Positions 12,628 through 24,139 of a DNA stretch of 64,000 bases are shown here, one piece after another (positions within the stretch are counted from its first letter, which is position 1; each line of letters starts with the position of its first letter). The stretch lies in assembly GCA_028583685.1 (NCBI GenBank), contig JAMXIF010000032.1, positions 8,578,756 through 8,642,755 of the forward strand. The letters run 5' to 3'. This DNA comes from Petaurus breviceps papuanus (lineage: Eukaryota; Chordata; Mammalia; Diprotodontia; Petauridae). The notes beneath the pieces were generated by a model. That model made no database searches. It was not told where the DNA came from and saw nothing but the letters and a program-made list of their open reading frames with translations. A program made the translations under genes and the position numbers.

Positions 12628-14610
12628 TGCAGTTGATTCTGCTCTGTTTTTATTTGTGGCCCCCTAAAAAGCTATAAGAACTAAATGGTAGCTGCATGAA
12701 GAATACTTGTGAAACAGCCAGGATTTTAACGGCAGTAACCTATCCTAACAGATATTGTCTCTGTCTCTCAAAAGAAACCCAGTTCTCCTTTCAGATTCAC
12801 ATTTCTCATGTTGTATGTAAGAAAAAAACAGGCATCTAAGAAATTGATGAAGACAGAGTTTCTCCAGACTACCTGTGTGATGCTGTTCCATGTTTGCTGC
12901 CAAAAGAAGAAACTTCTGTGTGATATTGTTATTCTTTTTGTTAGACTTCAGACACAAAACACTTGTCCAGAAAGAGGCAAAAAACAAAAACAAAAAAGGC
13001 TCTTATAGCTATGTCAAACCCACCATCAGAAAAACTTCAGCTGAAGTCGTTATTTTCATTTTGTTCATTTTGAGTTGACCCAACAGATTTTATTGAACAG
13101 CAGTGGATGAGGTTGTTTCAAAAGATACTCAAAACAAGATGAACTGTAGTGATGTCTCATTGGTGTAATATTTATTTCAGCATTTGATATCAGACTAGAA
13201 ACATTTATTTAAAAAAAGAAAAACCGCCCCCACCTCATTCCTGAAGTTTCTTGTAATGCTAAGAGCATAACGTCTAATTTTTTTATCTTGGTCTTACCTG
13301 TCTTTACAAAGCTGTCTATGAAGAAGGTATGGTATGCTACATTTTCTTAAGTGACATTTATGGCTTCATTACTCACCAACCCAACTCTGCATGCTGATTG
13401 AATGAAAAAGCACCTTGCCTAGAAAGCCTAGATTCTTTTTCAAACAGAGAAGGGATTTGAAGATAACATGTATAGTGGGTTTCTTTGTCACAGCCAAGAA
13501 GCCCTGTTTTACTCTTTAATGAGAATATCTTTTCTTGAAAAGATAAAATAATTCAGAGAAATCTTCTACTCAGGCTTTTTTCTGTAACCAAATGGAAACT
13601 GTGTTGTGAGCCTCCCCTTTAGTTATTGCCATCTCTATATGGGGCCAAGAAAGAAATGTGGAAAACCACGAGGACTACAGAATAGACTTCCTATATTTTA
13701 CACAAAAAGTCTACTGAATTTGCCCATAACACCAATCTTATTTATTCATTCACAGAGGTAAAAATCCAAGAGCCAGCTGCTAATCTCAGTGGTTGTGACA
13801 TTGGAGGCTTTTGCAGTCTGGAGGGATGTGACTCAGTTGCTCTCTCCCCCCTACCATCTCAACCACTGTACAGATGTGCAGGCTTGTTTGTAAAACAAGA
13901 CAAGACTGTGTTTCCTCTTTCATCCTTTCAACATCACATTTTGGTTTAGATGTGGATGAACACATTGGTATATTTAAAATTAAACTAAAGATTATATATC
14001 TTTCTACAAAGCAAAATTGTTTACCATCCACAAATAGTTAATATAGTATTCATCTCAATCCATTCAACTGTAAAACCAAAAGACTCTTCTTTTTGGGTGA
14101 AGAATCTGTCCATCAGATGTGTCGATAGTAATTCTTACACTGCTATTGACTTTGAACTTCTGGTGAAGCCATCGAAGATTATCCCTGGCACATCTCTGAA
14201 GATGTGATCAACTAGTGGAGCAGTGTCCTTGCAGCAACTTTCAGACTAGTTCTATGATATAGCCTATTGACCTGCTAAAACTCAGATTTTTACGTCACTG
14301 GAATAGAAATGACCTAAAAGAGTCGTAAGCAGTGGATAAACAAGTAAAAAAAAAAAATTAAGTCTGGGTACCAAGTCACTCCAAATAGATCTCCCACTTA
14401 GTTTCATCCTTCATCCCTCCAATCAGAAACATGACATCAGGTGGACCCTCCTATTGAGAAAGAAAACATCCAGTCTGAAACAGATACTGTTTGAGCAGAA
14501 GTGAATAAGGCCCTTGCAAAGACAGTAAAACCATAGTTACAGGAAATATCATGTGTTCCCCTACAAAGAAAGGGGTGGCAGGTAGAAAAGGGCAAAAGAT
14601 GATTGTTGGA

Positions 14611-14624
14611 AATAAATGAATAAA
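14611..14624 (+). terminator. Tandem AATAAA poly(A) signals
   Basis: Two overlapping-range AATAAA hexamers (14611-14616 and 14619-14624) lie about 2 kb after the CLEC16A stop. A T-rich stretch follows about 40 bp later. They are candidate cleavage signals for a shorter 3' UTR. Assignment is by motif and position only. Confidence 0.3.
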
Positions 14625-15513
14625 GGAATGGGTGACCCTCCCCCCTCAAACAGCTAATTATTCAGTGTTTACTCATTTTCTTCTTACAGCAGCATGAGTA
14701 TATCAGGGGAGGGCAACATTTCATATATTTCATACACATGGAGTTTCCCTCTTACCCTCTTGGAAGCCAGTAAACCTCTGAGAAGTATGCTACTTCTGTT
14801 TTTGAAATTATTTGTGCTTATTTTTTCTGGCAATAGAAAATGGAGAAGCACAGCTACTTTCCCAGGCCATTGTCATTCAAAGAAGAAAAGGAATGACAAT
14901 ACTTTCCCAGAAATAAAAAAATGAAAGCTGTCTCTACCAGAAACCCTATAGAGCCCTATTTACTGAAATGACGCGGTTTCACCAAGCGTCTTATCGGAGT
15001 GCCATGAAAGAAAATGCGAGTTGTGGGATCTCTGGTCGTGGAGTCCCTCTGATTTTTAAGTATTTTCTGTCTAGTTCCGTGTACCCTTGAGAATCTATAA
15101 TGGGACTGGTGTACTTTGGCTCTTCTTGAATGCAAATTGTATCCTTTTATCGAAGGCCCATAAATTCCTTCTTTTCAGGGAATAACTATTCTAAGAAATT
15201 AAGGCTGGATTGAATTGAGCAGCTTTTGTGATTTAATGTATTCCCTCCATTTTTTTCTTCCCAAGATACTTGTTTAACATAAAGTATTAGTAGGATCATA
15301 GGCCATCTTCCCTACTGCCAGACAATTTCAAGTAATTTTGAATGAACAGAATAGGTAGGACCCAGATTTTTGTATGAAGTAGGTTCTCAAAACAGTGTTT
15401 AAACAAACCGTCTCATTTATTTGATCGAATAGTAAGAAAATCAAAGGACCTCAGAATATACTTCACCATAATGTTGCACACACTAAGAGGAGTGAGCATG
15501 ATTGTTCTTCTCC

Positions 15514-15519
15514 AATAAA
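15514..15519 (+). terminator. AATAAA candidate distal poly(A) signal
   Basis: A single AATAAA about 2.9 kb after the CLEC16A stop, near the end of the repeat-poor stretch. No strong GU-rich element is obvious downstream, so this is only a candidate distal signal. Confidence 0.25.
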
Positions 15520-15540
15520 TTTCAAAAATCTTGGCACTCT

Positions 15541-18117
15541 AACTCTGCTGCAGACTGTCCAGATGATATTGACTCTTAAGAATACTTGAATGCCTGTGGG
15601 ACCCTTTGGACTCTAGTATATTTAATTTGTTTTAAACTACAAGAACAGCTGCAGACTTCATACCAAAAGCCAACAGCAAGCTTGAGGTTGAGGAGGCAGA
15701 ACTGTCCAACACAGTTGCTACCATTCTTATTGCTATAAGCTTTCAGCCAATCATTACAAGGGTTTTGTCTTGCTGTGGAGATAAATCTTTGCTTCCCACA
15801 TCATTTTACATTTTTATTAGATTATTTAATTCATATTAACACAAATACCATATCTAAGTAGACGAAATCTTCATGGTCCTTTGTACTGGACAGTTAGGTT
15901 AGCCTTAGGAAAAACTTTGGAATTGTTATATGACCCCTCTAAAGTTTGGGTCCTAAACCCAAATCCTTGGAATTCAGTTCAGAAAATCTTTAAACCCTAC
16001 TTTGTATCACCTGCAGGAAATACAGGTATAGGCCTTAGTTCAGCCCTATTCCAATTCTTTTACTTCTTGACCTAACCCTTGATGTGGAAACAGAAGTTAA
16101 TTTGCCAGAGTAGAGGGGCAAGGTTATTAATCACTTTGCCTTTAATTCCTCCAGGCTTTCTCTGAAACCTGTAATCTAACCAGCTCTGGTCCTGGGCTAG
16201 GCTTAATTCCAGGGTTTTGGTGTACAGCCAAACCACTCCCAACAAGTTGGATTATGTAAAATCTTAAAAGGTAGCTAAAAGCTAACTCACCTGGCCTCCT
16301 GGTGATAGCAAACGTAATGAATTCCTCCGACCTGATCTTCTGAAGAACGTTGGGAGAGTGACCTGTGCTTTTATTGCTTCGAGTTCCTTGGAGAAATGGG
16401 GAGAGGAGGTTATGGGAATAAAAGGAAAATACAATGCCCTGCTCTAGGACCTCTTGGGAAAATTGGCAAGCCAAAGCGACTTGGACTTTTGTTATGGGTC
16501 ACTGCTGAGGCAGGTGTGTTGCTACTATGATTGTTCAGTGGATGTGATGTCATGAAATATGCCTTTCAAAAATTTGTAATTTAAAGAGAACCAAATTTGG
16601 CAGAGCTAATCCCTGTAGACAGAGCAGAGGTTGAAAATTGATTTCATTTAACTTTTCATTTAAAAACACATTGTATTTTACTGTCTTATTTTATTTGCTC
16701 TTCACTGCAATGGGAGGGGGGAGATGCCTCTTTTATCTTCCAAAGAGGGTGACCAACATTTATATACTATGTAAGCATTCATTGAGCAAAACAAAAAGGA
16801 TCAGGTAAGCGGTAGGGTGCACATACTTAAGGAAGGTGATGTGTAATACTTGATAACAGTTCTGAAGATGCACTGGTAAAAACAAAAACACAGGGAAAAT
16901 TTAATTCTGATCTTTTTCTAGAGGCAATAAATATATTTAATCTAAGTCATGTTAAATGTTTGGAGTGAATGTAAAAAATACATTATGTTCCTTTAAATAA
17001 TAGATGTAAATACTAGGTGTTGGAGAGGAGCATCTATTTGGGAAATCTTGGTACAGTAGATATTACTGAAAATGTGGCCCATTCTAGGGAAGTACCTGCA
17101 TTTGCTGGCATGAGTCACAGTTCATGTGTACTAAGCATGAGGGTGGAAATGAAAACTGGAACTTCCTTGTAAATTCAACTTGGCAATAAAAGTGGTGTTA
17201 TGGAGAATCTGGTCTGCTGCTACAGTGTGTCATAATAGAGGCTTCTTCACATGTTACAAGAGACTTCCTCAGGAAGGCAGAGCACTGGGAACCAGGACCC
17301 CATCGTGCTGAGTCACTCAGGGTTGTGGAGAATGGAGAATACCCATGCCTTTTCTTCGGGCAGTTCTTTCTCAGTCATTTCTTAGGAGAAGGGTGGAGCT
17401 GTCTACTGACCTGGTAAAATGGAATTATTTGAGAAATTATCCTTTTAGATACCAGACTTTTGACTGTGGTCAAGAATAACCTCAGGTCTAGCAGCTAGGT
17501 TCAGAGCAAAACGATGTGTTTTACAAAGAAAGATGGATTCTTTTTCTTTTAAAAAGGAAGTCTGAAAGTGCAAAAAGAAAGATACTTAAGTAGTACGGAG
17601 TTATTTTCCATCTAGTATAGATAAATAAGAGGGGGCAGATTGAACATCATGCGGAGCACATTTTTAGACAGTAAGTGATAAAATGGAGTAGGAAGGATGT
17701 GATGTTGAGCTTTATTTAGACCATTAGGGCTTTCAGATTTTTAGTCATCATTTTTTCTTGCTTAGAATCAGAGAGGTATGAAATGGCTAACAAGGTGCTT
17801 TGAGCCATTTAGGGTGAAAGGTACTAAAGGTACTGGCAGAGAAAATATCCACCTAAGTTTGGATACAACCTGAACTCAATGGCCTTGAGATGAAAATGAG
17901 CTGATATGGTTTGGGCTTGGCCTGTGCTAGTTGGTTTAGGGATAGAGAGATTCTCTGTCCCCTGCCTCAACTTGACTTTCAAATTAAATGGCCTATTTCA
18001 TTTCTTAAAGGTTTTGCAACATTTGATATTTTTGACCATCATTTCTCTTCCCTTAGCTTCTGTGAAGCCATTGTCTTCTGGTGCTCCTGTGGAAACATCT
18101 TCATGGGTACAGTTGTG
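15541..18117. other. Intergenic or distal-UTR DNA, no gene seen
   Basis: No convincing ORF, RNA gene or young repeat. Further AATAAA hexamers occur near 16925 and 17184, so a longer CLEC16A 3' end cannot be excluded. Confidence 0.5.
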
Positions 18118-18225
18118 CTCAACAAACATTTCTTATTTGACTTTAAATTATGTTCGAGGCTTTGGGATAGGTGCTGGGCATATAAAGATGACAATCCCTG
18201 CCCTCAAGCAACTGAAGTCTAATAA
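18118..18225 (-). repeat. L2/L3 LINE 3' end, antisense
   Basis: 'caacaaacatttcttattt', then 'gtgctgggcatataaagatg' and 'ccctgccctcaagcaactga' match the reverse complement of the L2/L3 3' end. Confidence 0.7.
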
Positions 18226-18779
18226 ATAAGAAAACTGACTTAGAGGTTCTGTTTTTGCTCAGTCACACAGCTAGCAAGCATCATAGCCCCGAGTCCAATC
18301 CAACCATCATTATTCTATGCTGCCCTCACGATCCACCTTCCTTGTTTTGCCCCCATCTGCTTTCTCTCCCTGTCTTACCTCTCTTTTCTCCTCTCTCTAC
18401 CTCTCTTCATCTCCCTTGCCTCTGAGGGTGAGAAGATCCCGAACACAACCACACCTATTATCTCAGTGCTCACCCATTCTGCCCCGTCCTTTGATTTGCA
18501 AGCTCCCAACCTCTTCTGATTCTGGCATCCTTTCCTCAAGGAAGCTATTATGTAACCACTACCTAGCAACCCATAGCAGTCATCATGCAGGTATTAATGC
18601 GAAAATTCTCTCTTCCCTTATGCCCACCCTCCCCTTCAAATCACTTTTTGGCTGCAGTGCCCCTTGGAGGGACAGACTTTGTGTTCTGAGGCGATTACCA
18701 GGAAGAGCCCCCGTTAACCCCTATCCCTGCATTTTGGGTGGGACTAGGTGAGTCACACAGGATGGGCAGGCTTGGGTAG

Positions 18780-19150
18780 GTTGTGATTTGTGATGCAGAT
18801 CTCTTTATCTTCTCCCCTAAACCCATCCTTCTTTCAAACTTGCCTCTTACTGTCACAGACACCACCATCCTTCTAGTCACCGAGGCTGCCATCTTTCATT
18901 CCTCTTTTCCTCACGCTACGTATCCCATTGCCAAGTTTTATTGGTTTTGTATGCATCTCCTCTACTCAGTTACCATCCTGTTTCAGGTCCTTGCCACTTT
19001 TTGTCAGGACTATTTTAATAGCCTTCTAATTGATCTCCCTGTTTGAAGTCCTTCCACACTGCTGATCAAGTTCTTTCCCCAATGGGCAGATCTTACTGGG
19101 CCACTCCTGTACTCAATAAACTCCAGTACTTCCCTAGTCATTCTAAACCC
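18780..19150 (+). repeat. L2 LINE fragment
   Basis: 'ggactattttaatagccttc', 'tgatctccctgtttgaagtc' and 'ctcaataaactccagtactt' match the L2 region just upstream of its 3' end. The preceding 18260-18780 stretch is C/T-rich and may be a more diverged part of the same or another copy. Confidence 0.65.
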
Positions 19151-19221
19151 AATAACTTTTTAGCCTTTCATTTACATTTTTGTGTAAACTTTATAATGTC
19201 ATAATTATTAGTGTGGTCATG

Positions 19222-19239
19222 TGTGTGTGTGTGTGTGTG
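19222..19239. repeat. Short (GT)n microsatellite
   Basis: About nine GT units, followed by a degenerate continuation. Confidence 0.85.
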
Positions 19240-19333
19240 CGTGCAGTGAATATGTTCTGACCTAGTTTCCCAGAGCAAGGCCAACACCTTCCCTTCAGGG
19301 TTCCAGGGTGCCCTTAAGAGTTGAGAGATGCAA

Positions 19334-19487
19334 GGGGCGGTCAGGTGGCTCAGCGAGTAAGAGCACCGGCCCCAGTGTTGGGATGACCTGGGGATCGAAT
19401 CTGGGCTCAGATACTTAGCACCACACCCAGAAATAACTGGCTGTGTAACCTTGAGCTGAACCCCAATTGCTTTAAATAAATAAATAA
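19334..19487 (+). mobile_element. SINE, distinct 'gtcgggatgacctgg' subfamily
   Basis: Starts ggggcggtcaggtggctcag; diagnostic features are 'agcgagtaagagcaccggcc', 'gggatgacctggggatcgaa' and 'cacacccagaaataactggc'. It ends in (aaat)n. A near-perfect ~16-bp duplication beginning agagttgagag flanks it (19317-19332 and 19488-19503), indicating a fairly recent insertion. Confidence 0.9.
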
Positions 19488-19503
19488 AGAGTTGAGAGGT
19501 GCA

Positions 19504-20154
19504 TCTTCTCTACTGCTCTCAGCTCAAATCCCCACCAGCTCTTTCTGTCCCCACTTTATTTGCCAGTGATTGGTGTGCTGGTTCCATTCAACCACTTATC
19601 AGTTATCTTTTATAGGGATGTAATAAGAACAGAACAAATACTCCTCCCCCACCTCCTCCCAGCACCTTGGGGTCACAATGCCTTCTATCTCATCTCTTTC
19701 TTTTTTTTACATGTACACATGTAACATTGGTCCCATCAAGTACATACCTAGATGCAACATGACTACCAAATGGATCCCTCATCTTATCTACTCTAGACTG
19801 GGTCCTGGAAGTTACCGGTGCTAACGCCCTGAGAAAACTAGGGGTGCTGAGGTGATCCTGTCTTTACCTAAAATGAAAGAATATCAAGACAGGCAAAGAA
19901 TCTAGGCCTAAATTTACAGGCCTCTCCCTTTAGCAAGATCATCTCTCACTGGATGCTGTTAGTTAAAAAGTCCTAAAGATCCACCAAGAATACAACTAGA
20001 GAGGACACGGCCAAAGACACTGGTAGGCCATAGATGTATTTTATAAATAATCTCCGGTCTAGCTAAGTGACCATTCGATAAAAGCTGCTACCCGCGGTGA
20101 GCTGGCTAGAACAGTTAGCATGTGTCCACATGTGCTGCACAGTCTAAGACATTT
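19504..20154. other. Intergenic, nothing recognised
   Basis: Unique AT/GC-mixed DNA with no supported ORF or repeat. Confidence 0.5.
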
Positions 20155-20690
20155 CCAGCAAAGTGGCACAGATGATGAAATACCAAACCTGGAGTCCGCA
20201 AGACACGAATACAAATTTAGCCTGAGACAATTACTGAGTGTGTGGCAATAGGCAAGTCACAACCTCTGCCTCAGTTTCCTTATCTGTAAAGGCATAATAA
20301 TGCAGGATTGTTATGAGGATCCAATGCAATGGTAACTTTTTTTTTTGGGGGGGGGGGGGGCCGATGGGAAGTTTATTTATAACAACAAGGTGCCTCCTTG
20401 TCTGTACTCCTAGAAGAAGGCGTTGGGCCTTTTGGTAGTAAAGTGAGGCTTGTTCTGGCCACGCAGGACTCTGGGCCGGAGGGAACCTGATGTTGGAGCC
20501 GTGGCGCTGCCTGGGGAGTGGGCAGGCGGCGCCCAGCCACCTTATCCTCTCCCAGGGTGCCGGAGGCCTTGGTGATGCTGCAGCCCGCAGCCCCCAGCCC
20601 CATCAACCCGCAGAAAAGCCGATGACAGCTTTAAAGTGCCTGGACACAGCGCTCCATAAAATGTGAGCTGTCATCATTCCATCCTTGTCC
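20155..20690 (+). repeat. CORE-SINE/MIR split by a processed pseudogene
   Basis: The left half (about 20155-20336) has 'ggcaagtcacaacctctgcc', 'tcagtttccttatctgtaaa' and a 'gttatgaggatccaatg' core. The right half (20621-20690) resumes with 'ctttaaagtgcctggacaca'. The two parts are continuous in the family, with the RPL18A pseudogene between them. Confidence 0.8.
20337..20620 (-). pseudogene. RPL18A: RPL18A processed pseudogene, internally deleted
   Basis: This is an intronless retrocopy of the mRNA for large-subunit ribosomal protein L18A (eL20). On the minus strand it begins with a cttttctgcgggt leader that resembles the RPL18A 5' end. It then reads KASGTL...KV.GR.LPTP, matching the RPL18A N terminus, with the start codon changed to ACC (20571-20573). 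After a deletion of about 125 codons the text resumes with FP, a one-base frameshift, and then RVLRGQNKPHFTTKRPNAFF followed by TAG (complement of 20410-20412). RPL18A ends in a near-identical FTTKRPNTFF. A 3' UTR with AATAAA and an A-rich tail follow; the tail now reads as a T10G14 tract on the + strand (20337-20360). Imperfect ~11-bp flanks (near 20328-20340 and 20621-20632) could be target-site duplications. It cannot make the protein. Confidence 0.88.
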
Positions 20691-20713
20691 TCTTTTAGAA
20701 GCAGGCTCCTTAG

Positions 20714-20833
20714 GGGCAGCGAGGTGGAGCACCGGCCTTGGAGTCAGGAGGACCTGAGTTCAAATGCGGCCTCCGACACTTAACACAAAAATTAGCCGTG
20801 TGACCTTGGGCAAGTCACTTAACCCCAATTACC
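20714..20833 (+). mobile_element. Marsupial tRNA-headed SINE
   Basis: Core 'gagtcaggaggacctgagtt', tail 'agtcacttaaccccaattac'. Flanked by a perfect 13-bp duplication gcaggctccttag (20701-20713 and 20834-20846). It lacks a long A tail. Confidence 0.9.
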
Positions 20834-21039
20834 TGCAGGCTCCTTAGCTTCTCCATGTGGGGATGTTACTGAGGCTCTCTGCACAGGCACCAGTTCCCCA
20901 CTAGACTTACATCTGGAGGTTGTGCTCAAAAAAATGTTTATTGATATAGGGGTATCATCAAACATGAACCTGCATGATTACAGTGGCCACCAACTGTTAC
21001 TGACTTGAGTGTTTCACTTCCTAACCCATTTTTTGAGTT

Positions 21040-21700
21040 GCCATATTTATCTTCCTGATATTTATTAGATCTGAACCTTGTCATTTCTCTTCTCAAAAAC
21101 TTTCAATGCATCCCACCGCATATTGGATAAAATGCAAGTTCTTTAGCCTGGCAGGTAAGGCTTTCCATAGTTTAAAACGTTAACCTAAATTTCCAGCCTC
21201 GTTTTATACTTCTATGCTTCCCAAACTTCAGCCTCAAGTCCCTGTATTTTACAGGCCAGCTCCTATGCCTACCTCCCCTTCACATTACAAACTGTTGAAA
21301 TCCTCTTCAAGCTCCATCTCAGGTTGCACCTAGGGTTAATGAAGCCTTTATTCCTCCCTCTGGAAATCAGTACTCTAAATTTCTTTTGCACCTCCCCTTT
21401 TCTGTTTATCACATTCTCTCTTAAACTTTTTTGTGTGTACACGGTGTATCGCGTCTTGTAGAATGCAAACCACTTGAGGAGGAGCTGTGAAAATGGTGGA
21501 AAGAGAGTCATAGGACCTCAAATCCTGGCTCTGCCACTCCTTATGTAACCTTGGGCAAGTCACTTACCCGATCTGGGCCTCAGTTCACTCACCTGTAAAA
21601 TGAGAGGTTAGGACTAAATAGTCTCTTCGAGCTCTTGGAATCTCTAGTACCTTGCGCATGGGCACTTAATAAGCATTGATTGAACTGAAGTCCTCTATAT
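21040..21700 (+). repeat. L2 LINE 3' region split by a MIR
   Basis: 'gtaaggctttccatagttta', then 'tcttcaagctccatctcagg', 'gtagaatgcaaaccacttga' and 'cacttaataagcattgattg' follow the L2 3'-end order. A MIR-like SINE (about 21495-21650, 'accttgggcaagtcacttac') interrupts it. Confidence 0.75.
21495..21650 (+). repeat. MIR SINE inside L2
   Basis: 'aaatcctggctctgccactc', 'accttgggcaagtcacttac' and 'cacctgtaaaatgagaggtt' are typical MIR text. It sits between two halves of the L2 copy. Confidence 0.75.
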
Positions 21701-22185
21701 CATTCTTTTTCCTGGAATCCTGTGAATGGTGAGTCAGCACTGGCACTTCCTTCCCTCATATTCTCCAGGGCTAGTTTATCTTTGTTCATTTCCCTGGAAA
21801 TTTGGCCTGCACAGATTCCTTTTTTCAACCATCCCTTAGAGTATTAAGCAAGTCCCAAGTGTAGGTTTAGTTTAGAGTAGGAACAGATTGAACTGGGAAC
21901 AAGATTGCCATTGTTTTGGAATGGAGCCCCTTCTCTTTAGAAGCTTCATGAGCCATTAAGCTTTTGTTGGAAATTTCAACTGGACTGTGCTGTTTCTTTC
22001 CATCCGGGTCTATCTCAAGGTGGACAGCAACTTAATTGGGACTCTGGTTCACAAAGTATTTTTTAAATTCACTCTAGCCAACTATTTTCTTCTGGATTTG
22101 GGATTTCACAGGATCCCGAGAGAAGGGGAAGTAGGGAGAATATAGTTTGTTTTTACCCAATAATTATTTTCTTTGAATAGGTTCC

Positions 22186-23085
22186 AACAAACATTTCTTA
22201 AGAAGTACCTACTAAGTATGAAACTTTATTCTTGGCGCTAGGAATACAAAGTCAAAAACTAAATCATTTCTGCCTTAGAGGACCATGCAATCTACTAGAG
22301 GGATACAACATGTTGACATGTAAATGCAAAGCAAATTAAGGAGAGAGGGAGTAATTACAACTATGACAATCAGGGAAGGCTTCCTACAGGAGTGTAATGG
22401 AAATGCAAATTTAAAGATCTTCCCTGCCCCTAGGCTAAAGTGCACCTGGAGCCTGGGGTGGGAGGCTTGTTTTTCAGTAGATACTTTTTGATTGGCCAGT
22501 GGGTCCAGAAGGTTGTTACATTCTCTGAGCCAGGAGAAGGCTATATAAACCCTGATTTGAGGCTTTGTTTTGGGGCTCACTTTGAGAAGTGTTCTGTGAT
22601 TTGATCAAATGAGACTCTGGGAAGCCGTTGTTGAGAGCCCCCCAGCTTTGAAAAACCCAGATGTTGATTTGGTATGGATGTAATGGTTGGACAGTTTGGA
22701 AATCTGTCTACTTGATCTGTTTCTCCATCTTGACAATTCTGTCTGTATACTCTGAAGTTCGGGGTGCTGACCTTTTTCCCCTGAACTAGGTAAACGATAC
22801 ATATTTGACTATTAAAGTAAGCTTGTTAACCCATTTTGAGTTACTTTCCTTTAACAAAGCAGATCTAAGAACCTGTGTTGGCAGCCACCCTGCCGACACT
22901 GGGGTGCTTGCTGCTACAAGGAGGTAGCACTTAAGCTGGGCCTGAGGCCAGGATGAGGGAGTCAAGGGAAGCATAGTTGGTGAGAGAGTGCATGTAGACA
23001 GTCCATAGAGCAGCTAGTGATCCTGTTTTGGCTGAAACATAGGAGTTTCTGAAAGGGAGTCAAAGAAGAGGAAGCTAAAACTGTG
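22186..23085 (-). repeat. L2/L3 LINE fragment, antisense, split by an LTR
   Basis: Left part 'ccaacaaacatttcttaaga' through 'aggaccatgcaatctactag' and 'gggaaggcttcctacaggag'; right part 'gtagcacttaagctgggcct'. The LTR at 22393-22918 interrupts it. Confidence 0.7.
22393..22918 (+). mobile_element. Solo LTR of an endogenous retrovirus-like element
   Basis: A 526-bp insertion with TG...CA ends (starts tgtaatggaaatgc, ends gcttgctgctaca) in an antisense L2. The flanking 5-bp duplication aggag (22388-22392 and 22919-22923) is intact. A TATA-like tatataaa lies near 22542 and an ATTAAA signal near 22810. A second copy of the family is at 39824-41052. The 5-bp duplication suggests an ERVL-like class. 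No internal region is present; it is a fossil. Confidence 0.75.
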
Positions 23086-23269
23086 AAAAAAAAAAAAACA
23101 GGATTCTTCCCCCTTCTCCCTCCCCCATGTTTTTTAATGTATTAAATACCCAAATAAAACTTTAAAAGCACACTCACTATTAAAGAAAATCACCTAATAG
23201 CATAATTTTTGACAGATGATGCATTTCACTTTCCACTAAGTAGTTTATGGATTGTTAACTTGAAGAAAG

Positions 23270-23390
23270 AATGTGTCATGTAATTTCTCTAGGCCTTCGT
23301 TTTCTCAGCTCAAAAACAAGGGGTAAAGATAAATGACTTTTCGCTTTCCAGCTAGCTCCAAATCTGAAACCCTAGGATTCTGTCTTAACT
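23270..23390 (+). repeat. MIR fragment
   Basis: 'tgtaatttctctaggccttc', 'gttttctcagctcaaaaaca' and 'tccaaatctgaaaccctagg' resemble the 3' half of a MIR-type SINE. Confidence 0.5.
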
Positions 23391-23396
23391 TGAGAG

Positions 23397-23666
23397 CAGC
23401 AGTTCTTAGATATTTTGTTCTTAGGGACTCTTTTACACTCTTAAAAATTGAGAATCCTCCCAAAATGTTTTTGTATATGATTTATACCCATCACTAATTA
23501 ATAAACATTTATTAAACACCTACTGTGCTCATGTGCCAGAGTAATTACCATATTAGAAATAGAATAGCTTGATATTGATGAAAACAATTTTGACATCGAA
23601 CCTCCCCCCCCAAAGGGTTTCAGGGACCCCCAAGAAGATCCTTAGACCACACTTAGAGAACTGCTG
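23397..23666. mobile_element. hAT-Charlie-like non-autonomous DNA transposon
   Basis: Left end cagcagttcttaga and right end cttagagaactgctg are near-perfect inverted repeats and vary from the Charlie terminus cagtggttctcaa. The interior has 'gggactcttttacactctta' and 'ttaccatattagaaata', as in mammalian Charlie-type elements. Flanking 8-mers cttgagag and ctttagaa match at 6 of 8 positions, a plausible eroded target duplication. A short antisense L2 tail (about 23490-23540) seems inserted. Confidence 0.75.
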
Positions 23667-23965
23667 CTTTAGAATAATGGGCACAATATTCATTGTTGTG
23701 CTTGCTACAGGTTTCTTTGCCTCTAGACTTTATTTATATTGTGGTATAATTACTTGTGTATATTGTTCTTTTGTCTCTGTTTATTCACTTTGCATCATTC
23801 CATACAGCTCTTAGCCATTCTGACAGGAAGTAGCAAGAGGATTCTGATTTCACCAAATTGTTCACAACCTTACATTTTCTTAAGTTTGGGCTTCTCATTC
23901 TATCATAGTTATTGTAATTGCTTTAAAATAGTTTTCTTTAGCATTGTAAGAAAATAATATATTAA

Positions 23966-24122
23966 GGGCAGCAAGGTGGCTTAGCGAGTAAGAGCACTGG
24001 CCCCAGTGTCGGGATGACCTGGTATCGAATCCCAGGCTCAGACACTCAGCAACACACCCAGAAATAACTGGCCATGTAACCTTGAGCAAGTTACTTAACC
24101 CTGATTGCTTAAAAAAAAAAAA
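23966..24122 (+). mobile_element. SINE, 'gtcgggatgacctgg' subfamily
   Basis: Diagnostic text 'agcgagtaagagcactggcc', 'gtgtcgggatgacctgg' and 'cacacccagaaataactggc', with an A tail. Flanks aagaaaataatatatt and aagaaaagaatatatt form a 16-bp duplication with one difference. Confidence 0.9.
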
Positions 24123-24139
24123 AAGAAAAGAATATATTG

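Larger units (their letters stand above)
12628..15540 (+). other. CLEC16A: Probable CLEC16A 3' untranslated region (end uncertain)
   Basis: After the TGA the sequence is almost free of recognisable interspersed repeats for several kilobases, unlike the DNA further downstream. That fits a long 3' UTR; human CLEC16A also has one of a few kilobases. AATAAA hexamers occur at 14611, 14619, 14912 and 15514. I placed the end just past the last of these, but any could be used. A CpG-containing, non-repetitive block at about 14968-15052 may be conserved. Transcript evidence would be needed to fix the end. Confidence 0.45.

Noticed and set aside
18317-18751. 144-codon + strand ORF
   Set aside because: C/T-rich intergenic DNA next to L2 text; no homology recognised.
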